From the NCBI GenBank assembly GCA_964634325.1, contig CAZWJF010000001.1, forward strand, positions 310,001-374,000: a stretch of 64,000 nt of DNA, given 5' to 3'. The notes under the pieces were generated by a model. It saw nothing but the letters and a program-made list of their open reading frames with translations. It made no database searches and was not told the origin of the DNA. Positions 24,404-32,940 of this stretch are shown one piece after another; the first letter of the stretch is position 1, and the number at the start of each line of letters is the position of its first letter. This DNA comes from JAJXWB01 sp964634325 (GTDB taxonomy: Bacteria; Pseudomonadota; Alphaproteobacteria; Rhizobiales; Beijerinckiaceae). A program made the position numbers and the translations under genes.

Positions 24404-25428
24404 AGTTCGGTCCAGTCGCGATCGACGACGCCGAGGGCGCGATCGTCGCGCATGCCGTTCGTCGGCCCGGCCTGACGATGAAGAAGGGCGACATCGTCGG
24501 GGCGGCGGAAATCGCCGCGTTGCACGCGGCGGGCGTGGCCGAGGTGACGGTCGCGCGGCTCGAGCCGGGCGACATCGGCGAAGACGAAGCCGCGACCATG
24601 CTGGCCAAAGCGATCGCCGGCGCGAACCTGCGCATCGAACCGCCATTTACGGGCCGCTGCAATCTGTTCGCCACCAAAGGCGGCGTGTTCGTCGCCAATG
24701 CGGCCGCCATCGACGGAATCAACGCGCTGGACGAAGCGATCACGGTGGCGACGCTGCCCCCGATGCGCGCTGTGGTCGAAGGCGAGATGGTCGCGACCGT
24801 CAAGATCATTCCCTTCGCTGTGCCCCGACCGTCGATCGAGGCGGCGCTCGGCCCGGCGCGCGCGGCGGCGCTGCATGTCGAGGCGTTCCGACCGATGACG
24901 GTTTCGGTCGTCTCCACGATCCTGCCGGGGCTCAAGCCAAGCGTCGTCGACAAGACCGCGCGTGTGCTGGAGAGCCGGCTTGCGCCGGCGGGCGCGCGGC
25001 TCGTCGGGCACGCGAAGGTCGCGCACGCGCGCGATGAACTCGCGACGGCGATCAGGCGCGCCGAGGCCGAAGCCGATGTGGTGATCGTGTTCGGGGCATC
25101 CGCGATCACCGATCGTCGCGATGTGATACCGGCTGCGATCGAGGCGGCCGACGGGCGCATCGAGCATTTCGGCATGCCGGTCGATCCGGGCAATCTGCTG
25201 CTGATCGGGCGCAGCGCTGGCGGAAAGCCGGTCATCGGCGCGCCCGGCTGCGCGCGCAGCCCGAAAGAAAACGGTTTCGACTGGGTGCTCAATCGAATCC
25301 TCGCGGGCGTGCCCGTGACGTCGGCCGACATCAGGCGCATGGGCGCTGGCGGACTGCTGATGGAGATCGTGTCGCGGCCGCAGCCGCGCGAGGGCGGTTC
25401 GTCGGAGGAAGACAACGAGGATGGCTGA
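24400..25428 (+). CDS. Molybdopterin-binding (MoCF/MogA-like domain) protein
   Basis: 342 residues from GTG 24400 (overlap GTGA). The N-terminal part (GAIVAHAVRRPGLTMKKGDI) resembles the swivelling region of MoeA-like proteins. The C-terminal part from about residue 165 is a MoCF-type molybdopterin-binding domain (STILPGLKPSVVDKTARVLE, VVIVFGASAITDRRDVIPAA, HFGMPVDPGNLLLIG). It probably binds the pterin during cofactor maturation or modification. Such genes typically sit with XdhC and a MobA-like transferase, as here. Cytoplasmic. Exact reaction unknown. Confidence 0.87.
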   Translation: MKFGPVAIDDAEGAIVAHAVRRPGLTMKKGDIVGAAEIAALHAAGVAEVTVARLEPGDIGEDEAATMLAKAIAGANLRIEPPFTGRCNLFATKGGVFVANAAAIDGINALDEAITVATLPPMRAVVEGEMVATVKIIPFAVPRPSIEAALGPARAAALHVEAFRPMTVSVVSTILPGLKPSVVDKTARVLESRLAPAGARLVGHAKVAHARDELATAIRRAEAEADVVIVFGASAITDRRDVIPAAIEAADGRIEHFGMPVDPGNLLLIGRSAGGKPVIGAPGCARSPKENGFDWVLNRILAGVPVTSADIRRMGAGGLLMEIVSRPQPREGGSSEEDNEDG

Positions 25429-26032
25429 GGTCGCCGCCATCGTGCTTGCGGCGGGACGCGCGTCGCGGTTTTCCGGCGGCGCCGAGGGGCGAACCAAGCT
25501 GACCGCGACGTTGGCCGGCAAGGCGCTCGTGCGCCGGGCCGTGGAGGCTGCGCTGGGCGCCGGCGCGCGTCCCGTCGTCGTCGTCACCGGGCACGCGCGC
25601 GACGCCGTCATGACAGCGCTCGCCGGGCTCGATATCGAGGAAGCGCACAATCCGGATTACGCGAAGGGGATCGCCTCGTCGGTGCGGACCGGTCTCGCCG
25701 CGACGCCTGCGTCGGCGGCCGGCGCTCTGGTCTTTCTGGGGGACATGCCGCGCGTGACCGGCGATCTCGGCGCGCGACTGATCGCGACGTTCGGCGCCGA
25801 TCCGACGCTCGACGCTGTCGCGCCGCTGGTTGCGGGCCGGCGCGGCAATCCGGTTCTGCTGTCGCGCAGCCTGTTCGACGCGGCCATGCGCCTCGAGGGA
25901 GACGAAGGCGCGCGCCGCCTTCTGGCGCGCGACGGCGTCCGCGTCGCGGAGGTTCCGGTGGAGGACGATGCGGCCGCGCTCGATATCGACACGCCCGATG
26001 CGCTCGCCGCGCTGCGGGACGATCGGTCCTAG
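25421..26032 (+). CDS. MobA/MocA-like molybdenum cofactor nucleotidyltransferase
   Basis: 203 residues. The N-terminal nucleotide-binding signature VAAIVLAAGRASRFSGGAEG, then TKLTATLAGKALVRRAVEAA, GALVFLGDMPRVT (the metal-binding D-M-P) and RRGNPVLLSRSLFD place it with the MobA-like NTP-transferase group that includes MocA, which makes the MCD form of Moco used by xanthine dehydrogenase-family enzymes. It overlaps the preceding molybdopterin-binding gene by eight bases and ends the operon. A decayed copy of its last 18 codons appears at 27952-28005. Confidence 0.9.
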   Translation: MAEVAAIVLAAGRASRFSGGAEGRTKLTATLAGKALVRRAVEAALGAGARPVVVVTGHARDAVMTALAGLDIEEAHNPDYAKGIASSVRTGLAATPASAAGALVFLGDMPRVTGDLGARLIATFGADPTLDAVAPLVAGRRGNPVLLSRSLFDAAMRLEGDEGARRLLARDGVRVAEVPVEDDAAALDIDTPDALAALRDDRS

Positions 26033-26071
26033 AAGGCCCTGCGATCGGGCGTCCGTCGACAGTGACGCGCG

Positions 26072-27745
26072 CTAGAGTTTCTCGACCCTGTTCCGCAGCG
26101 CTGCGGATACGCCTTCCGCGGTCAGCAAGGCCCGGTATTTCGCCCGCTCGTCGTCGGAGAAGGTTTCGCCCTCAAAGGCTCTTGCCGCCGCGTGCAAGAG
26201 TTCGTGGTTGTCCGATTGCATGACGACCTGCGCCACCTCGGCTTCGTACATCCGTTCCTGCTCGCTGTTGGGCGGAGCCGCGCCGAGCAGAAGACGCCAG
26301 AACGGAAACGAGACGACGTCGACGCCGGATTTTCCGAGCGCGCCGCCGTTGGCTTTTGCGACGATTTCCTTCGATCGCTTGTCGTCGAGCATGTTCGCGG
26401 CGTTGAGAAGGCCCCACCCGAGATGGTCCTTGTCGGGGTGGTCGTGGTCTGCGCTGTCGAACAAGGCCAGCCGACAAGCCTCGACCCTTCGCCAATCCGC
26501 CGGAAGATGCGCGCGATAGAGTTGCAACCAAAGCGCGCAGGCCGCCGCGATTTGCGGCGTGCTCGACGAGGTGCCGCCGCCGTCCATGCTGAATCCGCCC
26601 GGCAGATCCTTGAATTGCATCCAGGCGACGTTCGGCGTGTAGGCGGCGATCGCCTTCTCCATCACGTCTTTTGGGCCCCAGCACCCCTGCATCACGCCGA
26701 ATTTCTTGGTGATGTAGGGCTTCTTCGCGTAGGTCGCGCCGAGGGCGGTCAACACGCGGTTGAACGCGGCGGGATAGACGGTGAACCGGGTCGCAAGGTC
26801 CAGGAGCACCAGATAGATGCTGTCGCCAGACGCAGCCACGATCGTGACGCCGTCGTCGTAGAGCATGTTGACCGCGTCCGCCCAGCTCGCGCTCGGCAGG
26901 CCGCCGTGGCTGATCGAGACGACGTCGCATTTGTTCGCGGGGTCGCCGCCCGGCGCCAGAGCGTAATAGAGGCCCCTCGCCATCGTGCTCGTGTACAGGT
27001 GAATCACCGACGGGCTTATCCGGACGGGAATGATGTCTGCGTCCGGCGCGCCGCCGATGTCGCCCTTGTAGTTCTGCGTCCCGAAGGTGAGGTCCATGGC
27101 GGCGCCGGCCAGCAGCGCAAGGGTCGCCGTGCCGTGCCCGGGCATCAGCCCGAGACCAGCGTCCCCGGGGTCGACGGCGCCCGGCTTGTTCGTCCAGAAA
27201 TCGTAAGCCAGATGCTCGCGCAGATGACGGGGCCTGGATGCGTGCCCCGGCGTGTAGCCCGTATCGAGGTGCGCGATCTTGACGCCAGCGCCTTTTGTTC
27301 GGGCCCAAGCGCTCTCAAATCGTGTGAAGCCGCTTTTCAAATGCCAGACGGGCGAGACGTGGTCGTTCGGGCCGGGCGGCCAGTCCTTGTTCAGTCCGCC
27401 GTCCAGGACGCCTGTGGGCGGCGGCGCTCGCCGATGCTCCACGTCCGGCTCGACGAAATGCTTGTAGCCGTTCGCGGCGGCAGCGGCATGCGCCGCGTCC
27501 CACGGATTTTCTTCCCCGCCGCTGGCGACGGGTTTGGCCAGAAGCCAATGATTTCCGATGGCCTGGGCGGTGAAGGTCGCGCGCAATTGAGGCGCGGGGG
27601 ACAATGGCTCCAGCGAATAGCCGGGCAATCTGAAGGGAGCGTCGTCGCGCAGGGCGATATTCGCATTCGCGTCCTCCGCGAATATTGAACTGAAGGCCGC
27701 CTGCTGCACCCTCACAAGCAACTGTCCATTGCCTTTCAGCGCCAT
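26072..27745 (-). CDS. S8 family subtilisin-like serine protease without export signal
   Basis: 557 residues. The catalytic triad is visible as Asp161 (AHLDTGY), His204 (GHGTATL) and Ser393 (GGGTSSSTP). The usual oxyanion Asn of SAGN is replaced by Asp308 (AASGDS), as in a few proprotein convertases. The N-terminal 120 residues (LLVRVQQAAFSSIFAEDANA) look like a non-secreted prodomain or substrate-recognition region; there is no signal peptide. The C-terminal 110 residues are helical and acidic. It is convergent with the molybdenum maturation operon, ending 40 bases from it. Intracellular protease or effector-like role is possible; target unknown. Confidence 0.88.
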   Translation of the reverse strand: MALKGNGQLLVRVQQAAFSSIFAEDANANIALRDDAPFRLPGYSLEPLSPAPQLRATFTAQAIGNHWLLAKPVASGGEENPWDAAHAAAAANGYKHFVEPDVEHRRAPPPTGVLDGGLNKDWPPGPNDHVSPVWHLKSGFTRFESAWARTKGAGVKIAHLDTGYTPGHASRPRHLREHLAYDFWTNKPGAVDPGDAGLGLMPGHGTATLALLAGAAMDLTFGTQNYKGDIGGAPDADIIPVRISPSVIHLYTSTMARGLYYALAPGGDPANKCDVVSISHGGLPSASWADAVNMLYDDGVTIVAASGDSIYLVLLDLATRFTVYPAAFNRVLTALGATYAKKPYITKKFGVMQGCWGPKDVMEKAIAAYTPNVAWMQFKDLPGGFSMDGGGTSSSTPQIAAACALWLQLYRAHLPADWRRVEACRLALFDSADHDHPDKDHLGWGLLNAANMLDDKRSKEIVAKANGGALGKSGVDVVSFPFWRLLLGAAPPNSEQERMYEAEVAQVVMQSDNHELLHAAARAFEGETFSDDERAKYRALLTAEGVSAALRNRVEKL

Positions 27746-28020
27746 GAGAGCCTCCCCTATGCTCTTGGACAGTATTTTCGGGAACTATACAGGAAGACTG
27801 CATATCGACAATGCGTGCGCCGGCCGAGGCCTGGCAATTGCCGGTCGAAACGCGCGGAGATAATCGAACGTCCCTGTTTCAGGCGCTCCGCGGCAAATGG
27901 TGTCGGGCGCTTCGCGCCAAGCGCGCTGTCGTGTGTGTCGCAATGAGTTAGGTCGAGGACGACGCGGCCGCCCTCGACATTGATGCGCCTGAGGCGCCGC
28001 TGCGCCTTTCGGCGACCGGG
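27746..28020. other. Intergenic stretch between S8 protease and DoxX genes
   Basis: About 275 bases with no credible complete gene. The first 40 bases after 27745 hold the upstream region of the leftward protease (agcctcccctatgc, a reversed GGGGAGGCT ribosome site). The right part holds the mobA-like relic at 27952-28005. Overlapping reading frames here have no ribosome binding site or recognisable motif. Confidence 0.5.
27952..28005 (+). pseudogene. Decayed remnant of a mobA-like gene 3' end
   Basis: These 54 bases translate as VEDDAAALDIDAPEAPLR, nearly the same as the C-terminus of the MobA-like protein encoded at 25957-26016 (VEDDAAALDIDTPDALAALR). The two share an identical 11-residue run and a similar third-base pattern with silent changes. 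Immediately upstream, a TAG (27949-27951) interrupts the frame, and the preceding 45 bases show only loose resemblance to the mobA-like gene. It is therefore a relic of a duplicated or displaced paralogue, not a functional gene. Confidence 0.6.
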
Positions 28021-28437
28021 TTATTTCGAGCCGCGGAGGCGCGACGAGGGAACCAAGGCGAATGCGCCGTCGCCGAGCAGGCCGAGCGCCAGAAGGCCAG
28101 CGGCCCAAAACGCCGGAAACTCCCAGCCGCCGCCCTTGGCCGAGGCCAGCCAACCATTGGCGCCATGCACCAGAACGATGGTGGCGATCAGCTCGATGAA
28201 CAGCGGGATCGTCGCCCAGCGAACCAGGATCCCGAGGATCAAGGCGAGCCCGCCGAGAATCTCGAGGGCGAGGATCGGATAGAGGAACCAGTCCGGCAGG
28301 CCCAGCGACGCGAAGAACTTGCCGGCGCCAGCCATGCCGAACACGAACATCTTCAGATAGGCGTGCGCAAGGAACATGATCCCCATCGACACCCTCAGGA
28401 CGAGCGCGGCGTAGGGGGCGGTTTTTTGATCGATCAT
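28021..28437 (-). CDS. DoxX family membrane protein
   Basis: 138 residues, four predicted membrane helices. LVLRVSMGIMFLAHAYLKMF, GLPDWFLYPILALEILGGLA, LILGILVRWATIPLFIELIA and AAGLLALGLLGDGAFAL match the DoxX/DoxD-like family. Family members include subunits of thiosulfate:quinone oxidoreductase in archaea and stress-linked membrane proteins in bacteria; most are uncharacterised. ATG 28437 is preceded by AGGAG. Divergent from usg with 244 bases between them. Confidence 0.88.
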   Translation of the reverse strand: MIDQKTAPYAALVLRVSMGIMFLAHAYLKMFVFGMAGAGKFFASLGLPDWFLYPILALEILGGLALILGILVRWATIPLFIELIATIVLVHGANGWLASAKGGGWEFPAFWAAGLLALGLLGDGAFALVPSSRLRGSK

Positions 28438-28681
28438 CTCAAACTCCTTTCCTACTTTCTACGAAAGTTCGACCAAGTGCAGAATTGCCTGCGTAGCAGA
28501 TGCTCTGTGCGTCGATGCAATCTCGACCTGCCCGAAGTGGCGCGGCCCTTGCTTTTTGTTTCCTGCGGCCCGCGTTGTTAACCCTGTAGCAAAGTAACGG
28601 GTCTGCAATCGCATCGTTGCGGCCCTGACGATCCATGAACCGGCCGCAAGACGAAAGGTCATCTCATTATGTGAGGGCGAA
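28438..28681. promoter_or_regulatory. Divergent promoter region, doxX / usg
   Basis: This 244-base non-coding gap separates two divergent genes and so should hold both promoters. It is less GC-rich than neighbours, with stretches such as ttgctttttgtttcc and gttgttaaccctgtagcaaag. No operator or hairpin is convincing by eye. Confidence 0.35.
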
Positions 28682-28999
28682 ATGGTCGAGAAATTACGTG
28701 TCGAGGCTCAGGACGTGGGTCGCACCGGTCGCGTATCGGAAGATTTCCTCCGCCAACTGGCCGGCTGGGGTCTGACGACGGCGGAAATTCTCTACCGAAT
28801 GCCCGATCATCCGTCCTTTCTGCAAAGCTACATCTGGCAGGAATACGACGCCGCGCCGCACTTTCCGGTGCTCAAGAAATTCCTGAATTTCTGGCGCGAA
28901 AAGCTCGACGGCCCGCTGTTCTCGGTGCGCATCGGCCATGAACGGCTGATCCGTCCGGCCGAAATCCGGGCGATCGGCGCGGAATTCCGCTTCAACTGA
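28682..28999 (+). CDS. usg: Usg family protein
   Basis: 105 residues. The core LTTAEILYRMPDHPSFLQSY, IWQEYDAAPHFPVLKKFLNF, GPLFSVRIGHERLIRPAEIR matches the Usg family, first named for an ORF upstream of trpFBA in Caulobacter and found across alphaproteobacteria. Soluble, no signal peptide. Biochemical role unknown. The start ATG 28682 follows GTGAGGGCGAA. It is convergent with the GGDEF/EAL gene, ending about 20 bases from it. Confidence 0.93.
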   Translation: MVEKLRVEAQDVGRTGRVSEDFLRQLAGWGLTTAEILYRMPDHPSFLQSYIWQEYDAAPHFPVLKKFLNFWREKLDGPLFSVRIGHERLIRPAEIRAIGAEFRFN

Positions 29000-29018
29000 A
29001 CTCGCTGCGCGCTGTCGC

Positions 29019-31226
29019 TCAGGCGGCGGCGCGCGCTGTTTCCTCGGCGGCCGTCTGTGCGGCGAGGCGCTGGGAAATTTCGGCTGCGGACACGGGCTTG
29101 GAGAACAGGAAGCCCTGCATTTCGTGGCAGCCGAGCGCATGCAGGAAACGGTGCTGGTCGCTGGTCTCGACGCCTTCGGCGGTGACGGTGAGGCCGAGCG
29201 CGCGGCCCAGATGCACGATCGAATGCACGATGATCGCGCTCTCGCCCGTCGTTTCGACGGAATCGAGGAACGACTTGTCGATCTTGATCTTGTCGAAGGC
29301 GAAGCGGCGCAGATAAATCAGGCTCGAATAGCCGGTGCCGAAATCGTCGAGCGCCAGGCGCACGCCCATCGCCCGCAGATTGACCATCGCCTGTTCGGCG
29401 GCGTCCGCGTCGTCGATGAGAACGCTTTCCGTCAGCTCCAGCTCCAACCGGCCGGCGTCGACGTCGGCCGCCTTCAACAGGCGTTCCAGGTCTCCGACGA
29501 AGCCGGCGTGGCGCAGTTGAAGCCCGGAGACGTTCACCGCCACCCTCAGGCCGGGCCAGGCCTTCATGTCGGCGAGCGCGCGGCGCAACACCCAGTCGCC
29601 CAGCGGCAGGATCAGTCCGCTTTCCTCGGCCAGCGCGATGAAGTTGAGCGGCGAAATCAGACCATGCGTGGGATGCGGCCAACGCACGAGCGCCTCGACG
29701 CCGACCATTTTCTTGCCGTTCACGTCCATGACCGGCTGGTATTGCAGCATCAGCGCGCCGGCCTCGATCGCCGCGCGCAGATCGTCCTCGACCGCCTTTC
29801 GCATGTTGAGCCGCTCGCCCATGCTCGGTTCGAAGAAGCAGAAGCGGTTGCGGCCTTCGTTCTTGGCGCGATAGAGGGCCAGACCGGCGCGCCGCATCAA
29901 TTCCGGCGCTGTCTCGGCGTCGTGCGGACAAAGCGCCGCCCCGAAGGACACGCCGACGTAGAGTTGCGCGCCGTCGATCTCGAAAGGCTGCTCCAGCGCT
30001 TCGGTCAGGCGACGCGCGAGCATTTCGACATCGCGCGGTCCGACGATGTCGGTCTGCAAGATGGCGAATTCATCGTCGCCGAGCCGCGCGACGCGGCCCG
30101 AGGAGCGCAACAGCCCGCCGATGCGACGCGCCATCTCGACGATCAGCCGGTCGCCGGCGGCGCGCCCGTAGGAATCGTTGATCTCCTTGAACCGGTCGCA
30201 GTCCAGATGGAAGACCGCCGCGCCCCTGTCGCCGGCGGAGCGCTTGATGCGCTCGATCTCGCTTTCGACCAGCCGGGTGAACATCGCGCGCGTCGGCAGG
30301 CCTGTCATGCCGTCGAGCGCGACGGCCGCGAGCGCGCGTTCCTCGCCCTCGACCGCCTCGCGGGTCACGCGTCGCGAGTGAACCACGACCAGCGCGGCGA
30401 ACAGCGCCGCGAAAATGAGCAGGAGCGAAACGTTCCGCTCCATCATGCCGTCGCCTGGCCGTTGCGGCGCCCAGGCGAAGCCGAAGTCAGCACCATCGTT
30501 TTCGCGTGCGACCGGGACCGTCGCGAGGTCGGACGTCGCAGACGCGAGCGAAGTCCATTCGAGCCGTCGGGTGTCGGCGATCCGCGCGATTTCGGCGAGC
30601 GTGGCGTCGTCGATCGGACGGAACCTCAGTAACGCGAGGCTGGATCCGCCAGCGCCGAGATAGGGCAGGAGGCCGGCCAGATAGGGTCGCCCGTCGGCGA
30701 TGACGATCTCGCGGCGCTCCGAGCCCCAGAGCGTCGATTTCGCCGCGGCGCTGATCGGGCCGCGCAATTGCGAACCGACGCCGCCATCGTGCGCAAGAGG
30801 CGCGGCGCTTGCGAGAAGCGACGCCAGGTCCGCGCCGACCGCGGGATTGCGACCCTTCAGGTCGCGGGAGACGTCGACCACGTACGTTTCGCCCGCGGGA
30901 CCGGCGAGCCGTGCGGGCGCGCCGGAGCGCGCGCGCTCCTGAAGAGCGCTGCCCGGCAGGCGTTCGGCGTAGGCGCGCGTCTCTTCCGCGAAGGCGGTCG
31001 CAATGGTTTCGAGCGACTGCGCGACGGCGCTCCGTTCGGCCGCCGCGCGTCCGAGGTTGGCCTCGTCGCGGACGACCATCAGCGCGCCGAGCAGACTGAC
31101 CAGCACAATGCAGACGACAATCGCAAAGGTCGACAGGCCGCGTTCTTCGCGCGCGATGGCGGCGATCGGGTTGGGGGGCGCAATCATGACCGGTCCGGTG
31201 GAACTTCGCGGTATGAGGCTAGACAC
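29019..31226 (-). CDS. Membrane GGDEF-EAL cyclic-di-GMP protein with altered GGDEF motif
   Basis: 735 residues from GTG 31226 (ATG 31187 is an alternative start). Two membrane helices (about 33-52 and 265-284) enclose a periplasmic sensor region of about 210 residues. A GGDEF domain follows (about 300-465), whose active-site motif reads RLGDDEFAIL (383-387 GDDEF instead of GGDEF). An EAL domain (about 478-725) has intact VEALVRW (511-513), ALAEESGLI, LELTESVLI, DDFGTGYSSL and TAEGVET. The second glycine of GGDEF is replaced, so diguanylate cyclase activity is doubtful, while the phosphodiesterase looks complete. It probably degrades c-di-GMP in response to an external cue (inference). Confidence 0.93.
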   Translation of the reverse strand: MSSLIPRSSTGPVMIAPPNPIAAIAREERGLSTFAIVVCIVLVSLLGALMVVRDEANLGRAAAERSAVAQSLETIATAFAEETRAYAERLPGSALQERARSGAPARLAGPAGETYVVDVSRDLKGRNPAVGADLASLLASAAPLAHDGGVGSQLRGPISAAAKSTLWGSERREIVIADGRPYLAGLLPYLGAGGSSLALLRFRPIDDATLAEIARIADTRRLEWTSLASATSDLATVPVARENDGADFGFAWAPQRPGDGMMERNVSLLLIFAALFAALVVVHSRRVTREAVEGEERALAAVALDGMTGLPTRAMFTRLVESEIERIKRSAGDRGAAVFHLDCDRFKEINDSYGRAAGDRLIVEMARRIGGLLRSSGRVARLGDDEFAILQTDIVGPRDVEMLARRLTEALEQPFEIDGAQLYVGVSFGAALCPHDAETAPELMRRAGLALYRAKNEGRNRFCFFEPSMGERLNMRKAVEDDLRAAIEAGALMLQYQPVMDVNGKKMVGVEALVRWPHPTHGLISPLNFIALAEESGLILPLGDWVLRRALADMKAWPGLRVAVNVSGLQLRHAGFVGDLERLLKAADVDAGRLELELTESVLIDDADAAEQAMVNLRAMGVRLALDDFGTGYSSLIYLRRFAFDKIKIDKSFLDSVETTGESAIIVHSIVHLGRALGLTVTAEGVETSDQHRFLHALGCHEMQGFLFSKPVSAAEISQRLAAQTAAEETARAAA

Positions 31227-31279
31227 CGATCGTTAACGATAGGTGTGGACCGCCCCGCGGATTACACGCGACGCGACGG

Positions 31280-31972
31280 TCAGAGCAGTTGCAAGCCCTT
31301 GAAACTGGCGTGCCCGTGCTTGCCGATGATGAGATGGTCGTGGACGACGATGCCCATCAACCCGGCGATCGTGACGATCTCCTCGGTCATCCGGATGTCC
31401 GCCTTGGAAGGGGTCGGATCGCCTGAGGGATGGTTGTGGGCGAGAATCAGCGCGGTGGAGCCCAGCTCCAGCGCGCGGCGGACGATTTCGCGCGGATAGA
31501 CCGGCGTGTGATCGATCGTGCCGACCGACAGAACCTCGTCGGAGAGGACCGCGTTGCGCTTGTCGAGAAACAGGATGCGGAATTCCTCGCGGTCCGAATA
31601 GGCCATGGCCGCGCGGCAATAATCGATCACCTCCTTGAACGAGGACAGAACCTGCCGGTGTTGCACGGATTCGCGCGCCAGCCGCTTGGCGGCCGCCTCG
31701 ACGATCTTGAAATCGACGATGGCCCCCTCGCCGAGTTCGCCATCCTCGCGCAGGCGTTCGGGGCGAGCGGTGAGGACTTCGGCGAAGGTGCCGAAGCGTT
31801 TCAGCAGCGCCTTGGCGAGCGGTTTGACGTCGCGTCGCGGAATCGACCGGAACAGCAACAGCTCGAGCAATTCGTAATCCGCCAGAGATTCCGAGCCGGC
31901 TTCGAGGAAGCGCGCTCTCAGACGCTGGCGATGGCCATGATAATGCGGGTCGCCGCTGTCTTCGGCCGCCAT
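31280..31972 (-). CDS. radC: RadC/JAB1-MPN domain protein
   Basis: 230 residues. YHGHRQRLRARFLEAGSESL and ADYELLELLLFRSIPRRDVK form the N-terminal helix-hairpin region, and the JAMM metalloprotease-like motif is ALILAHNHPSGDPTPSKADI. RadC proteins have a metal site but their role is unclear; involvement in DNA repair is historical and disputed. The gene lies nine bases after map and is probably co-transcribed with it, an order frequently seen in Rhizobiales. Confidence 0.94.
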   Translation of the reverse strand: MAAEDSGDPHYHGHRQRLRARFLEAGSESLADYELLELLLFRSIPRRDVKPLAKALLKRFGTFAEVLTARPERLREDGELGEGAIVDFKIVEAAAKRLARESVQHRQVLSSFKEVIDYCRAAMAYSDREEFRILFLDKRNAVLSDEVLSVGTIDHTPVYPREIVRRALELGSTALILAHNHPSGDPTPSKADIRMTEEIVTIAGLMGIVVHDHLIIGKHGHASFKGLQLL

Positions 31973-31981
31973 GGCGCCGCG

Positions 31982-32809
31982 TCAGGCCACGTGCAGGGGC
32001 GGGTGGTCGAGACCGCGCCGCGACAGGGTGAAAATCTCCACGCCCGTTTCCGTCACGCCGATCGTGTGCTCGAACTGGGCCGAGAGCGAGCGGTCGCGCG
32101 TCACGGCGGTCCAGCCGTCGGACAGAATTTTCACGTGCGGGCGGCCCAGATTGATCATCGGCTCGATGGTGAAGAACATGCCGGGCTTGAGCTGCACGCC
32201 TTCGCCGCGCCGGCCGTAATGCAGGATGTTCGGCTCGTCGTGGAACAATCGCCCGAGCCCGTGGCCGCAGAAATCGCGCACGACGGTGCAGCGCTCGCCT
32301 TCGGCGTATTGCTGGATGGCGGCGCCGATGTCGCCGGTATGCGCGCCGGGCTTCACCGCCGCGATGCCGCGCAGCAACGATTCGTAGGTCACGTCGATCA
32401 GGCGTTCGGCGCGGCGCGGAATGGCGCCGACGCCGTACATGCGGCTCGAATCGCCGTGCCAGCCGTCGACGATGAGCGTCACGTCGATGTTGACGATGTC
32501 GCCTTCGCGCAGCGGCTTGTCGTCGGGAATGCCGTGGCAGACGACGTGGTTGATCGAGGTGCAGATCGACTTGCGATAGCCGCGATAGTCGAGCGGCGCG
32601 GGATAGGCGCCGTGATCCATGGCGAACTGGAAGGCGAGTTCGTCGAGGCGCCCGGTGGTCACGCCGGGCCGCACCTCGTCGATCAGCATGTCCAGCGCTT
32701 CCGCCGTCAGGCGGCCGGCCTTGCGCATGCCCTCGAAATCCGCCGGCCCGTGCAGTTTGATCTGCCCGGTCTTGCGACCGGGGGCGAGCGAGGCTTCGAC
32801 GAAGGTCAT
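31982..32809 (-). CDS. map: Type I methionine aminopeptidase
   Basis: 275 residues. Removes the initiator methionine from nascent proteins. The five metal ligands are visible: Asp in NIDVTLIV, Asp in GDSSRMY, His in FCGHGLGRLFHDEP, Glu in FTIEPMI and Glu in AQFEHTIGV. The substrate-binding His lies in YRKSICTSINHVVCHGI. Length fits bacterial type Ia enzymes of alphaproteobacteria. First gene of a map-radC pair. Cytoplasmic, expected essential. Confidence 0.97.
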   Translation of the reverse strand: MTFVEASLAPGRKTGQIKLHGPADFEGMRKAGRLTAEALDMLIDEVRPGVTTGRLDELAFQFAMDHGAYPAPLDYRGYRKSICTSINHVVCHGIPDDKPLREGDIVNIDVTLIVDGWHGDSSRMYGVGAIPRRAERLIDVTYESLLRGIAAVKPGAHTGDIGAAIQQYAEGERCTVVRDFCGHGLGRLFHDEPNILHYGRRGEGVQLKPGMFFTIEPMINLGRPHVKILSDGWTAVTRDRSLSAQFEHTIGVTETGVEIFTLSRRGLDHPPLHVA

Positions 32810-32940
32810 CGATGTGGGACTCCGGCGGGAACGGGCATGGGGCTTCTATTTAGGGGAAAGAACGCGCGACGCAAAGGCGGCCGCTGGCCTGCCGCCGACC
32901 GCGCGTGCTAAAGCGGCCGACACCCTCTCACACGGGCCTC

